From Bacteroidota bacterium (lineage in GTDB: Bacteria; Bacteroidota; Bacteroidia; Chitinophagales; Chitinophagaceae), in the NCBI GenBank assembly GCA_023386235.1, contig JAEWKC010000006.1, positions 62,001 to 126,000 on the forward strand: a DNA stretch of 64,000 bases. The letters run 5' to 3'. This document shows positions 50,382 to 59,675 of the stretch, in pieces (position 1 is the first letter of the stretch; each line of letters opens with the position of its first letter). The translations under genes were made by a program, and so were the position numbers. Under the pieces are notes generated by a model. That model worked only from the letters and a program-made list of their open reading frames with translations. It searched no databases and had not been told where the DNA came from.

Positions 50382-52892
50382 TTAATATAAATCCGTAGGA
50401 ATTATCTCGTACAGTTTTATTTCCCTTTGTGTGTTGTTTAGAACAGATATACTACGCTGACGTTTAATTTTGTTTTTAGGTATTATAATGTAATTGTCAG
50501 TTGTGTTTACGATTGATTTGCCGCGTGCATTGCGAATGCTTAACTGTCCTGAATTGTTATCTGTAAGCAATACAAGATTTTTATTTTTTCTGGTATCGTT
50601 GACAGGAATAGTAATTTGCTGCCCCGGCATCAATAAAACATAGGTTGCCAGGTCGTAGTCTTCGGTTAGCTTTATATTGCCGCTTTGTGCAGCCTCTTTA
50701 ATTTTTACGCTAAAGTTTTTGAGATAAATATTTTGACTGCCGGAAGACGCGTTGCTAAAGCGAACGTAATAAGCAGTTTTATCGTCAAGCTTTAGCTCGC
50801 CGCTTTTATTTTTTCCTGTGAAAGGAATTGCAGTCCAGTTTGTTCCGTTCTCGGAATATTCAAATACTCCCCAGTCACCAATGTTTTCTACATTGAAATT
50901 AAAGCCGAGCGATTGTGCCTTTAAATTATCAAGCCATTGTAAACCTATGTATTCATTGGGTTGCAGAGCAATTACTTCCAGCTTGGGAGAAAAGGCGATC
51001 GCTTTTTCCGTAATGCGCAAAGGTTGGTTTTGTATGCTGGAAATATTTGTAAAAGCCTTTTCGTTATTCGCTTTTTGAATGGCAGATGTTTGTTTGCCGG
51101 TAATATGCTTTATCAAACTGTTTTGATTTTCTTCTGCAACCAGCCTGGCAAATGGTGTGAGCACAAGGCTTCCGGTTTTTACACCCGGTTGATAAGGATT
51201 CTGATTCTCGGTTTTATGAATGTGATTTATCTGGCCGAATAAATCAATCGCTTTAACTGCTTTGTTCCACCTGTCTTTGTTTTGCAATGATGCGAACCCG
51301 CTGTAAAGATCAAGTGCTGAATGTCCTGCTTTACCTAAAAGTGCAAATTGCTCAAGCCAGGGTTTTATCTCTTTAATCAATTCTTTGTTGGCAGATTTAT
51401 CCATGATCTCTGCAGGCGCTTTTGAAATATCCTGATAATAATTTTTTACCTCACTCAGCAGAGCAGATGCGACATTGTTGTTTTTGATTTGTGTAGTAAG
51501 CAACTCCACTTTAGGACGCATAGCTACAGATTCGGTTCTTCTGTATAAGTGCCCGTTAGGTCCCAGATCACTGTTGTTTTCACTAAACAGTTTATAAGCT
51601 TCCGGCGCTTCCGGCATTATCAGCTGCATAGCCTGGTTAAAGGCTTTTGTAGAGTCGTAAGCTTTCATGTTCCAGGTATACATGCCCACGCCGTAAATGG
51701 CGGTTTTAGAAGCTTCGGCTCTTTCCATAGGGTTGCTTACAAAACCCGAAAGATGTTCTTCTATATCAAGCGCGTTGCCATAAACAGGGCCTAATAATAA
51801 ATGGTCTCTTACATAATCGCTTACCGGGAAATTCCACCAAATGTAAGCCGGGCGTTTAATGCGCTCGTTTATCCAGTTAAGCGTATTCATGTAAATGTCT
51901 TCTACTACTCTGTCGCCCGTCCACATTACATGGATAGAAGGATGCAGACGGTCGCCAAGTATGTCTAAATAAGTTCCCCTTTCTTTGTTTGCCCAGCTTT
52001 TGTTGTATTCTGTGGGGCAAAGAATGAGAGGTAACACATCACCTTTTTTCTCTACAAATTCTTTGTGTAAAAAATTCAACAGATCTGATTGTTTTTGGGC
52101 GTTGGTGCCATCGCCCGAAATGTCATCAAAGAAAAGCGCAAAGGCTTTTACTCCCAGTTGATACATCATGTCAAATTTTTTCAGCACATTCATACTGTCA
52201 GTATGGTTCCATTGAATATCCTTTCCCGGGTGTATGGCCCATACAAAATTCACATTGTTTTCGTTGGCGGTATTCACTAGTTTCTTTATTTCTTCTGCTT
52301 TGTCGGCAGGGTAAGGGTCGCGCCAGTGTGGCGAGCTATGATAAGGATCGTCTTTGGGCCCGTATATATAGGTATTTGATTTTATGCTGCCCATGAAATT
52401 TAATAACGAGATTCTGTTTTCAAAGCTCCATGGTTCGCCGTAAAAACCTTCTACCACACCTCTGTATTTCACGGAAGGATAGTCGGAGATATTACCCACC
52501 GGTAAAACTTTTTCACCGTTATTGTTTTCTGAAACTAATTGCTGCAAAGTGTTGAAGGCATATCTTAATCCGCGCTTGCTTCCGGTAATAATTTCAATGG
52601 TATTTTTTGTAATGTTTATATTGTAAGCTTCCTCTCCTTTGAGCGATAGTATGTTTCTGATGATGATGCCCGGAGCGTTGCTATTATTAGCTACAGGCAA
52701 TATGGTTTTTAAAAGATTATTTTCAAAAGAGTTTAATGCAAAATCATTTTGCTGCATACGAAAATCTTTACCGGCAATACTTCCGCCCGAAAAACTGGCG
52801 GATTGCGGCTGAGGAATAATTTGAACCTGGGCGCTTAAAGAAAAGGCGCTTACAATATAAAATAAAACGAGTAATACTTTTGTCTTCATCAT
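50382..52892 (-). CDS. Beta-N-acetylglucosaminidase, GH84 family, exported
   Basis: An 836-residue exported enzyme. Signal peptide (ends SLSAQ), an N-terminal hexosaminidase-like alpha/beta domain (about 25-125), the GH84 catalytic barrel (about 130-430) starting YRGVVEGFYGEPWSFENR and containing the catalytic Asp pair in FALFFDDISGDG, then helical and beta-sandwich regions to the end. GH84 enzymes remove terminal GlcNAc by substrate assistance. Released GlcNAc could feed the nearby nagB-PIG-L gene. Confidence 0.9.
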   Translation of the reverse strand: MMKTKVLLVLFYIVSAFSLSAQVQIIPQPQSASFSGGSIAGKDFRMQQNDFALNSFENNLLKTILPVANNSNAPGIIIRNILSLKGEEAYNINITKNTIEIITGSKRGLRYAFNTLQQLVSENNNGEKVLPVGNISDYPSVKYRGVVEGFYGEPWSFENRISLLNFMGSIKSNTYIYGPKDDPYHSSPHWRDPYPADKAEEIKKLVNTANENNVNFVWAIHPGKDIQWNHTDSMNVLKKFDMMYQLGVKAFALFFDDISGDGTNAQKQSDLLNFLHKEFVEKKGDVLPLILCPTEYNKSWANKERGTYLDILGDRLHPSIHVMWTGDRVVEDIYMNTLNWINERIKRPAYIWWNFPVSDYVRDHLLLGPVYGNALDIEEHLSGFVSNPMERAEASKTAIYGVGMYTWNMKAYDSTKAFNQAMQLIMPEAPEAYKLFSENNSDLGPNGHLYRRTESVAMRPKVELLTTQIKNNNVASALLSEVKNYYQDISKAPAEIMDKSANKELIKEIKPWLEQFALLGKAGHSALDLYSGFASLQNKDRWNKAVKAIDLFGQINHIHKTENQNPYQPGVKTGSLVLTPFARLVAEENQNSLIKHITGKQTSAIQKANNEKAFTNISSIQNQPLRITEKAIAFSPKLEVIALQPNEYIGLQWLDNLKAQSLGFNFNVENIGDWGVFEYSENGTNWTAIPFTGKNKSGELKLDDKTAYYVRFSNASSGSQNIYLKNFSVKIKEAAQSGNIKLTEDYDLATYVLLMPGQQITIPVNDTRKNKNLVLLTDNNSGQLSIRNARGKSIVNTTDNYIIIPKNKIKRQRSISVLNNTQREIKLYEIIPTDLY

Positions 52893-52924
52893 GTATTGAT
52901 CTAATTTGTTTTGAATACTGTTGT

Positions 52925-54028
52925 TTAATAAAGGGTGAATAATTTTCCCGGCAGGCTTTTGATTATATTCTGCAATTCTAATTGCAACATTACGGCAGCT
53001 AATTTGCTGGAGGTGAACCCTGACTGTACGGTAATTGCATCAATGTGCACATTTTCTTTTTCCCGAAGAATGTCTACAATTATTTTTTCGTCTTCAGATA
53101 GCGTATAAAAAATCTCTGCCTGTTTTTTCTTTTTATTTACCTGTTGTTCTTCGTTCCAGCCCATCATAAATAAAAAATCGTTGACCGAGCTAAAAAGAAA
53201 AGCCTTATTGTTTTGAATAAGATAATTGCAGCCGGCGCTTTTGCTATCTGTAACTTTTCCGGGTACGGCAAATACATCTCTGTTGTAACCATTGGCAATC
53301 TCGGCAGTAATCATGCTTCCTCCTTTTACAGAAGTTTCTATCACAATTACAGCGTCGCTCATGCCTGCTACAATCCTGTTTCTTTTGGGGAAGTTGTGCT
53401 TATCGGGCTTTGTGGTATGTGTAAATTCTGTAAGCACACCGCCGTTTTCCAGCATTTCCGTAGCTATGGATTTACTCGTAGACGGGTAAATGGTTTTTAG
53501 CCCATTGCCCATCACGCCTATTGTAGCAATTTTGTTTTTAACTGCGGCTTTATGCGCAATAACGTCAATACCTGTAGCCAGTCCGCTAATGATAGTTATG
53601 TTTTTATCACTCAGTTCTTCTACAATTTTTTCTGTTATTTCTTTGCCATAAACTGTATTGTTGCGTGTGCCTACAATGCTGATGGTTTTTTCTGTATTGA
53701 AATTTACATTCCCTTTGAAATATAACAGTGTAGGTGGGTCGTAGCAGTTAAGTAATCTTTTAGGATAGGCCTCGTCGGTAATAAAAAGCGTTTTTATTTT
53801 GTATTTTTCAATAAAAGCAATTTCTTCTTCTACGATTTTCCGGTCGTTGAATTTTTTTATAGAGTCGCTCACAATTTTGCCTATATTTTCAAGAGACATC
53901 ATTTCTTTGACAGAGGCTGTAAATACATTCTCGGCTGTACCGAAATGATCAATCAAACTTTTGGCTTTTACCGCACCAATATTAGGTGTTAAGCTTAATG
54001 CTATTTGATAATACAATTCCTGACTCAT
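52925..54028 (-). CDS. dprA: DNA-processing protein DprA
   Basis: A 367-residue protein with an N-terminal SAM-like/helix-hairpin-helix domain (PNIGAVKAKSLIDHFGTAE, about 15-33), the DprA Rossmann domain (SIVGTRNNTVYGKEI, IISGLATGIDVIAHKAA, VIETSVKGGSMITAE, FAVPG) and a C-terminal winged-helix domain (VQSGFTSSKLAAVMLQLEL). DprA loads RecA on incoming single-stranded DNA during natural transformation. No competence operon is adjacent. Divergent from the M23 peptidase gene. Confidence 0.93.
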   Translation of the reverse strand: MSQELYYQIALSLTPNIGAVKAKSLIDHFGTAENVFTASVKEMMSLENIGKIVSDSIKKFNDRKIVEEEIAFIEKYKIKTLFITDEAYPKRLLNCYDPPTLLYFKGNVNFNTEKTISIVGTRNNTVYGKEITEKIVEELSDKNITIISGLATGIDVIAHKAAVKNKIATIGVMGNGLKTIYPSTSKSIATEMLENGGVLTEFTHTTKPDKHNFPKRNRIVAGMSDAVIVIETSVKGGSMITAEIANGYNRDVFAVPGKVTDSKSAGCNYLIQNNKAFLFSSVNDFLFMMGWNEEQQVNKKKKQAEIFYTLSEDEKIIVDILREKENVHIDAITVQSGFTSSKLAAVMLQLELQNIIKSLPGKLFTLY

Positions 54029-54165
54029 AGCCGTAAATATAAGTAATCCTTTATTGAAAATTGTAGAATAAAAGCGTAAATAATAGCGATACGTTTGAAA
54101 TTATTTGTGATTTTATTAAAACTCTATACGCTCTGTGGCATTTTTTATGTTACTACTACTTTGGT

Positions 54166-55299
54166 ATGAATAAAAGATATTTAGCGTATGTTTTGTTGGG
54201 AATAATAATTATAGCTGTTTCCTGTGGAGAAAACAGGAGAAACTTGTTTTCTTTCCAATCACAGAAAGAGGCGTATTTAAAAAAGTTAAAAAAAATAAAT
54301 ACTTCACTCGCGCACATGTGGGATTCTGTTGGTCAGCACGCTTTGTACAGTCCGGTGTTTTTGGAAAATTCGTATGCGGAAATCGCTTTTCCTCAAACCG
54401 TTGACGCCACTGCATTTCAGATGGAACTGCTACCGGGAGAAAAGCTTTCCATATTGTTACATGATACTCTTTCTTCCGGGTCCATATTTAGCAGTTTGCA
54501 TATAAAAGATACTTTAGGAAATTATCAGGAAATACTAAAACCCGATACAACACGTTCCTTTTTTGAATATGCTACACTACAACAGCAGCAGATTGTATTG
54601 CTTGTGCAGCCTACGGCAAATTACCTTCATCCTTACTCGGTGAAAATTCAGAAAGGGTCTTCTCTTGGATGGCCGGTAGCCAAGACCAGCTATTCTAATA
54701 TCGGGAGCTTCTGGGGCGTAGACAGAGATGGCGGCAACAGAAGGCATGAAGGGATTGACATATTTGCGCCGAGAGGAAGAGACGTGATAGCGGTAGCAGA
54801 CGGAACCATTAGAAGAGTAGGCTTGAACAACTTGGGCGGGAAAGTGATTTTTTTGCGGGTAGACAATATGCCTGCAAGTGTGTATTACGCGCATCTTGAC
54901 TCGCAGTATGTGCAATCCGGAGATGTTGTAAAAAAAGGAGATGTGATAGGCGCCGTGGGTAATACCGGCAATGCTATTTCTACGCCACCGCATCTGCACT
55001 TTGGGGTTTATACCATGGGCGGGGCTGTAAATCCCTTGTTGTTTATCAGGAAGCAGACAGAAGTTTCATTTCCCGAGCCTGTTAATATTGATAATGTACT
55101 TGCTACAGGCATTCACAACATGGCGTATTACGCGGCTCCCGAAACAAAGAGCAGGAAAAGTACGAGTAACAGGGCAGATACATTTTATGTAAAAGGATTT
55201 ACAAAAGGATTTACAAATAATTATTTCAGAATAGAAAACAATAATGGGCAAAAAGGGTTTGCTCCTGTTAGAAACTGGAGAAAGCACTTCAATAATTAA
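54166..55299 (+). CDS. M23 (LytM) family metallopeptidase lipoprotein
   Basis: A 377-residue lipoprotein (IIIAVSCGENRRN, Cys about residue 20) with a coiled N-terminal region, a LytM domain (about 190-300) and a C-terminal SH3-like tail. Zinc ligands are seen in NRRHEGIDIFAPRG (His and Asp) and PPHLHFGVY (His), with a further His in YYAHLDSQY. All catalytic residues are present, so it should cut peptidoglycan cross-bridges. Confidence 0.87.
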   Translation: MNKRYLAYVLLGIIIIAVSCGENRRNLFSFQSQKEAYLKKLKKINTSLAHMWDSVGQHALYSPVFLENSYAEIAFPQTVDATAFQMELLPGEKLSILLHDTLSSGSIFSSLHIKDTLGNYQEILKPDTTRSFFEYATLQQQQIVLLVQPTANYLHPYSVKIQKGSSLGWPVAKTSYSNIGSFWGVDRDGGNRRHEGIDIFAPRGRDVIAVADGTIRRVGLNNLGGKVIFLRVDNMPASVYYAHLDSQYVQSGDVVKKGDVIGAVGNTGNAISTPPHLHFGVYTMGGAVNPLLFIRKQTEVSFPEPVNIDNVLATGIHNMAYYAAPETKSRKSTSNRADTFYVKGFTKGFTNNYFRIENNNGQKGFAPVRNWRKHFNN

Positions 55300-55331
55300 A
55301 ACGTATTTACTAACTTAAAAACATATAAATT

Positions 55332-55862
55332 ATGACAAAGAAAATAGCAATGTTAGCAACAGACGGATTTGAACAATCTGAATTATTTGAACCTTTGAAA
55401 GCTTTGAAAGATGCCGGCCACAAAGTAGAAGTAGTATCTGTAAAAAAAGATAAGATAAAAGGTTGGAAAGACGGTAAATGGGGCAAAGCAATAGCCGTTG
55501 ATCATTTAGCCCAGGATGTAAAAGCAAAAGATTACGATGCGATCGTGATTCCGGGAGGTGTAATGAACCCGGATAAATTGCGAACCGAAAAAAGCGTAAT
55601 TAACTTTTTAAAAGGCTTTGCAAAAGCAAATAAGCCCATCGCGGCTATCTGTCATGCACCGTGGGTTTTAATTGATGCGGGTATTGCGAAGGATAAAAAA
55701 CTTACATCATATAAAACCATTAAGGCCGATTTAGTAAACGCTGGCGCTAAATGGTCTGATAAAAAAGTAATAGTGGATGGAAATTTAATTACCAGTCGTC
55801 AACCGGAAGATATTCCCGCTTTTAATGAAGCTATACTTAAAAAAATACAATCACAAAAGTAA
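55332..55862 (+). CDS. DJ-1/PfpI family protein
   Basis: A 176-residue DJ-1/PfpI fold protein (type 1 glutamine amidotransferase-like). The start MLATDGFEQSELFEPLKALKD and the nucleophile elbow PIAAICHAPWVLID (Cys about residue 102) match the PfpI/YhbO subgroup, which act as stress-linked deglycase/protease-like proteins; the activity here is unproven. Single gene, terminator follows. Confidence 0.87.
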   Translation: MTKKIAMLATDGFEQSELFEPLKALKDAGHKVEVVSVKKDKIKGWKDGKWGKAIAVDHLAQDVKAKDYDAIVIPGGVMNPDKLRTEKSVINFLKGFAKANKPIAAICHAPWVLIDAGIAKDKKLTSYKTIKADLVNAGAKWSDKKVIVDGNLITSRQPEDIPAFNEAILKKIQSQK

Positions 55863-55885
55863 ACGCTGAAATTAAGAGGTAAAAG

Positions 55886-55928
55886 AAAAAATCCTGATTG
55901 CATAAGTGCATCAGGATTTTTTTTATTT
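55886..55928. terminator. Bidirectional terminator between the PfpI and nagB genes
   Basis: AAAAATCCTGAT (55886-55897) pairs with ATCAGGATTTTT (55910-55921) around a 12-base loop; A-rich left and T-rich right flanks allow termination from both directions, matching the convergent genes. Confidence 0.85.
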
Positions 55929-55941
55929 TTCGATTGGAGCA

Positions 55942-57840
55942 TTAAAAATGCCATCTCACAAACGCTTCCATTGCGGCGTATTTTGTAAGACCCAATGCCG
56001 AGTATAAGTTAGCGGTATGCGCATTTCTTTCTTCGGCTCTTTGCCAAAACTCTCTTGAATCGGTACCTTGGAAAGGAACCATATCTTTTTGCGACTGATG
56101 AATGAAGATGCCATATCTTTTGTGCATTACCTGTCCGGGACTCATGGGTATAGCCATTTCAATTTCAGCAATATCCCACTCCTGCCAGGCGCCTTTGTAC
56201 ATCCACACCCAACAATCTTTTATCCATTCTTCGCCTTCGGCTTTTAATCTGCGCACCGCCTCAAAAATAATTTCCAGGCACACTTTGTGCGTTCCATGCG
56301 GATCGGCTAAATCTCCGGCGCAGTATATTTGCTGAGGTTTTACTTTTTTCAATAAGTCCATGGTTATGGTAATGTCTTCTTCGCCCATGGGTTTTTTCTC
56401 AATCAAACCTGTTTCGTAAAACGGTAGGTTCATAAAATGAATCTGATCGTCTTTTAATCCTACATATTTCGCCGTGGCTTTGGCTTCTGTGCGTCTGATA
56501 AGACCTTTTATTTCTCTGATGATGGGCGTGTCTGACTGGTTTTCTTTTTTATCGGCCAGGTATTTTTTCGCGTCTACAAGTATGTCCCTGCTTATGTTGC
56601 TGTCAGAGCCTGTAAGCTCGTCAAATCCAACGGCAAAGTCAAGATAACGGGTTACAAATTCATCGGTAACGGCAATGTTGCCGCTGGTTTGGTAAGCTAC
56701 ATGCACGTTATGGCCTTGTTCTACCAAACGATGGAAAGTACCGCCCATAGAAATAATATCATCATCGGGATGAGGTGAAAATATGAGGCAAGTTTTCGGG
56801 AATGGCTCTGGGCGTTCAGGATGCCTGGGCATTTCCGCGCCTGGTTTGCCTCCTGGCCAGCCGGTAATGCTATCGCGCATCAGATAGAAAGCGGTAAGAT
56901 TAATATCGTAGGCATCACCTTTTTCTGTAAGTAATTCGCCCAATCCGTTTTCAATATAATCTTTATCGGTAAGATTGAGTAAGGGTTTTTCTAATTTTAA
57001 AGCCAGGTTTACAACAGCTTTTCTTATCAGTTTAGGCGTCCATTCTACATCGCCGGACAACCAGGGCGATTTGTAGCGGGTAAGTTCTGCCGCCGCCGCT
57101 TCATCAATTACGAAAGTGCAATCATCATGTTGCTGCAGTATGCTTGCAGGTACCTGTTCTGTTACGTTTCCTTCTACCGCTTTGGCTACTATAGGTGCTT
57201 TGTGGCCCCATGCCAGCAGGATCACTCTTTTAGATTTCATGATAGTGCCAATACCCATAGAAATTGCCATTCTGGGCACTTCGGAAATGTTGGCAAAGTC
57301 CTTAACATTGGCCAGCCTGGTAGAGTTTTCCAATACCACCAGTCTTGTTTTAGAGTAAATACTGGAACCGGGTTCGTTAAAACCGATATGCCCGTTATTA
57401 CCAATACCCAGTATTTGTAAATCTATACCGCCTGCTTCGTCTATTTGCCTTTCGTATTGTTCACAGTATTCTTTGATCTTTTCTTTTTCCCATTCACCTT
57501 TCGGCATGTGTATATTTTCGGGAAGAATATCTACATGATTAAAAAGTCTTACATGCATAAAGTTCCAGTAGCTTTGCTCGGCTTCTTTTTGCAACGGGTA
57601 ATATTCGTCCAGGTTAAAGGTGACTACATTTTTAAAGCTTAATCCTTCTTCCTTATGTTTTTTGATAAGGATCTCGTAGAGCCTTTGTGGCGTGGAGCCT
57701 GTAGCCAGCCCCAGTACGCATGGTTCGTTTTTTTCCTGTTTAGATTTAATAAGTTGAGCTATTTCTTCCGCTACAGCCTGTGCACCGGCTTCGGGAGATG
57801 GGTAAACCTCCACATCTATTTTTTCAAGAGAATCTATCAT
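55942..57840 (-). CDS. nagB: Glucosamine-6-phosphate deaminase fused to a PIG-L/LmbE domain
   Basis: A 632-residue fusion. Residues about 1-265 are NagB: GLATGSTPQRLYEIL, VTFNLDEYYPL (catalytic Asp) and GIGNNGHIGFNEPGS (His and the allosteric region). Residues about 345-600 are a PIG-L-type deacetylase with CLIFSPHPDDDIISMGG (the H-P-D-D metal motif) and ADPHGTHKVCLEII. The combined protein could deaminate glucosamine-6-phosphate and deacetylate a GlcNAc compound, e.g. from the GH84 product. Long NagB forms of this sort are usual in Bacteroidota, although the second domain is unexplained. Confidence 0.9.
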   Translation of the reverse strand: MIDSLEKIDVEVYPSPEAGAQAVAEEIAQLIKSKQEKNEPCVLGLATGSTPQRLYEILIKKHKEEGLSFKNVVTFNLDEYYPLQKEAEQSYWNFMHVRLFNHVDILPENIHMPKGEWEKEKIKEYCEQYERQIDEAGGIDLQILGIGNNGHIGFNEPGSSIYSKTRLVVLENSTRLANVKDFANISEVPRMAISMGIGTIMKSKRVILLAWGHKAPIVAKAVEGNVTEQVPASILQQHDDCTFVIDEAAAAELTRYKSPWLSGDVEWTPKLIRKAVVNLALKLEKPLLNLTDKDYIENGLGELLTEKGDAYDINLTAFYLMRDSITGWPGGKPGAEMPRHPERPEPFPKTCLIFSPHPDDDIISMGGTFHRLVEQGHNVHVAYQTSGNIAVTDEFVTRYLDFAVGFDELTGSDSNISRDILVDAKKYLADKKENQSDTPIIREIKGLIRRTEAKATAKYVGLKDDQIHFMNLPFYETGLIEKKPMGEEDITITMDLLKKVKPQQIYCAGDLADPHGTHKVCLEIIFEAVRRLKAEGEEWIKDCWVWMYKGAWQEWDIAEIEMAIPMSPGQVMHKRYGIFIHQSQKDMVPFQGTDSREFWQRAEERNAHTANLYSALGLTKYAAMEAFVRWHF

Positions 57841-58214
57841 AGTTATCGTGTGTTTTAGAAAAATTTCGAGTGTAAATTTACTTTATAAAATTGATTTATT
57901 AAAATTATGTGTAGCCTATAAGATCGCATACGTTTGAAATTGTGTTTGTTTTTTTGAGATGTTGCAGCAAAACAGGATGGCATCTGACTGGTGATGATGG
58001 ATATAGATGTTGTTTGCCTGTATGTAAAATGCCATTGTGCTAATATTTCCGGGAGCAACTCATTCTTCAGAAAAAATTTTTTCTTTTTACCGATTCCGCA
58101 GGAATCGTATTTGTGTAGCTATGATATAATGTAATCGGCGCGCTCCGTAGGAACGCTATCTGTTGGTTTGTTATTTGTAGAGCATTTTCTTTTCTTTCGC
58201 CGATTATAAATTTT
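57841..58214. other. Gap between nagB and rlmD with two family B hairpins
   Basis: No gene of convincing quality is seen; the minus-strand frame here is a shadow of rlmD and of the repeat. It contains hairpins CGATTCC-GCA-GGAATCG (58091-58107) and GCG-CTCC-GTA-GGAA-CGC (58140-58156), listed below. The left 240 bases are AT-rich and featureless. Confidence 0.45.
58091..58162. repeat. Two dispersed hairpins, family B (copies 2 and 3)
   Basis: CGATTCCGCAGGAATCG at 58091-58107 is a perfect palindrome around GCA; CTCCGTAGGAACGCTATCTG at 58143-58162 matches the copy inside the transporter gene (13412-13431) at 17 of 20 positions. Both share the core TCCGyAGGA. They are separated by about 30 bases and lie upstream of rlmD. 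Confidence 0.7.
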
Positions 58215-58222
58215 TACCTTTG
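58215..58222 (+). promoter_or_regulatory. rlmD -7 promoter element placed for a leaderless transcript
   Basis: TACCTTTG matches TAnnTTTG and ends only 4 bases before the GTG start codon at 58227. Transcripts would begin at or beside the start codon. TTTC copies at 58191-58198 could serve as a weak -33. Confidence 0.5.
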
Positions 58223-58226
58223 TATC

Positions 58227-59645
58227 GTGAGCAGAAAAAAAGATAAAAGAATAATTATAGAAAATGTACGGGTAGAAGATTATGCTGCGGAAGGTAAAGC
58301 GATCGCTAAAGTAGACGGAAAAGTAATCTTTATAGAAAATGTAATACCCGGCGATGTGGTTGATATTCAACTGTCTAAAAATAAAAAAGACTGGGCAAAC
58401 GCTTTTCCTGTAAATTTTATTGAATACTCGGCTGATCGTGTACAGCCGTTTTGCAAGCATTTCGGCACTTGTGGCGGTTGCGTTTGGCAAAGCCTGCCTT
58501 ATTCCAAACAACTGGAATATAAGCAGCAACAGGTTGCGGACAGCTTGCAGCGTATTGGTAAAATTGATTTTCCTGAGATTGCGCCCATCATTGGCTGCGC
58601 CGAGACTACGCTTTACCGCAATAAAATGGAATATACCTTTTCCACAAAAAAATATATTCCTAAACAAGATTTTGAAGCCATGAAGGCTTCAGGAATATTA
58701 GCACAGGAAGACGCCGCAGGATTGCATACAAGAGGATTTTTTGATAAAGTGGTAGATATTGATGTTTGTTATCTGCAGGCTGAGCCTACCAATGAAATCA
58801 GAAAGTTTGCGGCTAATTTCGCCAGGCTCAGAAAAATTCCTTTTTACGATATAAGAAATCATACCGGCTGGCTGAGGACCATGCATGTGCGCAATACAAC
58901 AACCGGAGAGTTGATGATCAACCTCGTTTTTGGCTATGAAGATGTGGCAAACAGGGAGGCGCTGTTGCAATTGTTGTTGCAAAAGTTTCCGGCTATTACC
59001 ACTTTATTGTACACCATCAATGAAAAAAAGAACGACAGTATTTTTGATCTGGAGCCGATAGTATATTTTGGCAAAGGCTATATAACAGAGCAGCTGGAAG
59101 ATTTTAAGTTTAAAATCAGCGCTAAATCTTTCTTTCAAACCAATAGCAAACAAGCGGAAAAGCTATACCGGATTACAAGAGCGTTTGCAGAGTTGGATGG
59201 TACACAAGTGTTGTACGACTTGTATTGCGGCACAGGCAGCATTGGTATATTCTGCAGTCATCAGGCTAAAAAGATAATAGGCGTAGAACTGATAGAAGAC
59301 GCGATAAAAGATGCCGCCATAAACGCGGAAATGAACGGAATAACCGATGCGCATTTCTTTGCAGGTGATGTGATAAAGATTTGTGACGATGCTTTCTTTG
59401 AAGAACATGGCCGGCCGGACGTGGTTATAACCGATCCGCCAAGAGCCGGTATGCATGAAAAATTAATAAATAAATTACTGGAAATGGAAGCACCGCTGAT
59501 TGTGTACGTAAGCTGTAATCCGGCTACACAGGCAAGAGATTTACAAATGCTGAGCGCTAAGTATAATATTACTAAAGTGCAGCCGGTAGATATGTTTCCA
59601 CACACCCTGCACATAGAAAATGTAGTGCAGTTAAAATTAAAATAA
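58227..59645 (+). CDS. rlmD: 23S rRNA (uracil-5-)-methyltransferase, RlmD-like
   Basis: A 472-residue SAM-dependent RNA m5U methyltransferase. An N-terminal TRAM domain (about 8-65) is followed by a four-Cys cluster region with CKHFGTCGGCVWQSLPY (about 73-89), the SAM-binding LYDLYCGTGSIGIFC (about 329-343) and the catalytic Cys motif YVSCNPATQARDL (about 427-439), with DPPRAG preceding it. The start is GTG, with no ATG nearby that keeps the TRAM domain. Which uracil it methylates is inferred from family, not proven. Confidence 0.87.
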   Translation: MSRKKDKRIIIENVRVEDYAAEGKAIAKVDGKVIFIENVIPGDVVDIQLSKNKKDWANAFPVNFIEYSADRVQPFCKHFGTCGGCVWQSLPYSKQLEYKQQQVADSLQRIGKIDFPEIAPIIGCAETTLYRNKMEYTFSTKKYIPKQDFEAMKASGILAQEDAAGLHTRGFFDKVVDIDVCYLQAEPTNEIRKFAANFARLRKIPFYDIRNHTGWLRTMHVRNTTTGELMINLVFGYEDVANREALLQLLLQKFPAITTLLYTINEKKNDSIFDLEPIVYFGKGYITEQLEDFKFKISAKSFFQTNSKQAEKLYRITRAFAELDGTQVLYDLYCGTGSIGIFCSHQAKKIIGVELIEDAIKDAAINAEMNGITDAHFFAGDVIKICDDAFFEEHGRPDVVITDPPRAGMHEKLINKLLEMEAPLIVYVSCNPATQARDLQMLSAKYNITKVQPVDMFPHTLHIENVVQLKLK

Positions 59646-59675
59646 TCATATTTGCAATATAAACCGATTAAATAA

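Noticed and set aside
58119..58667. 182-residue minus-strand reading frame over the 5' end of rlmD
   Set aside because: It is the shadow of the rlmD TRAM/cluster region and the family B repeat; the translated protein shows no recognisable domain.
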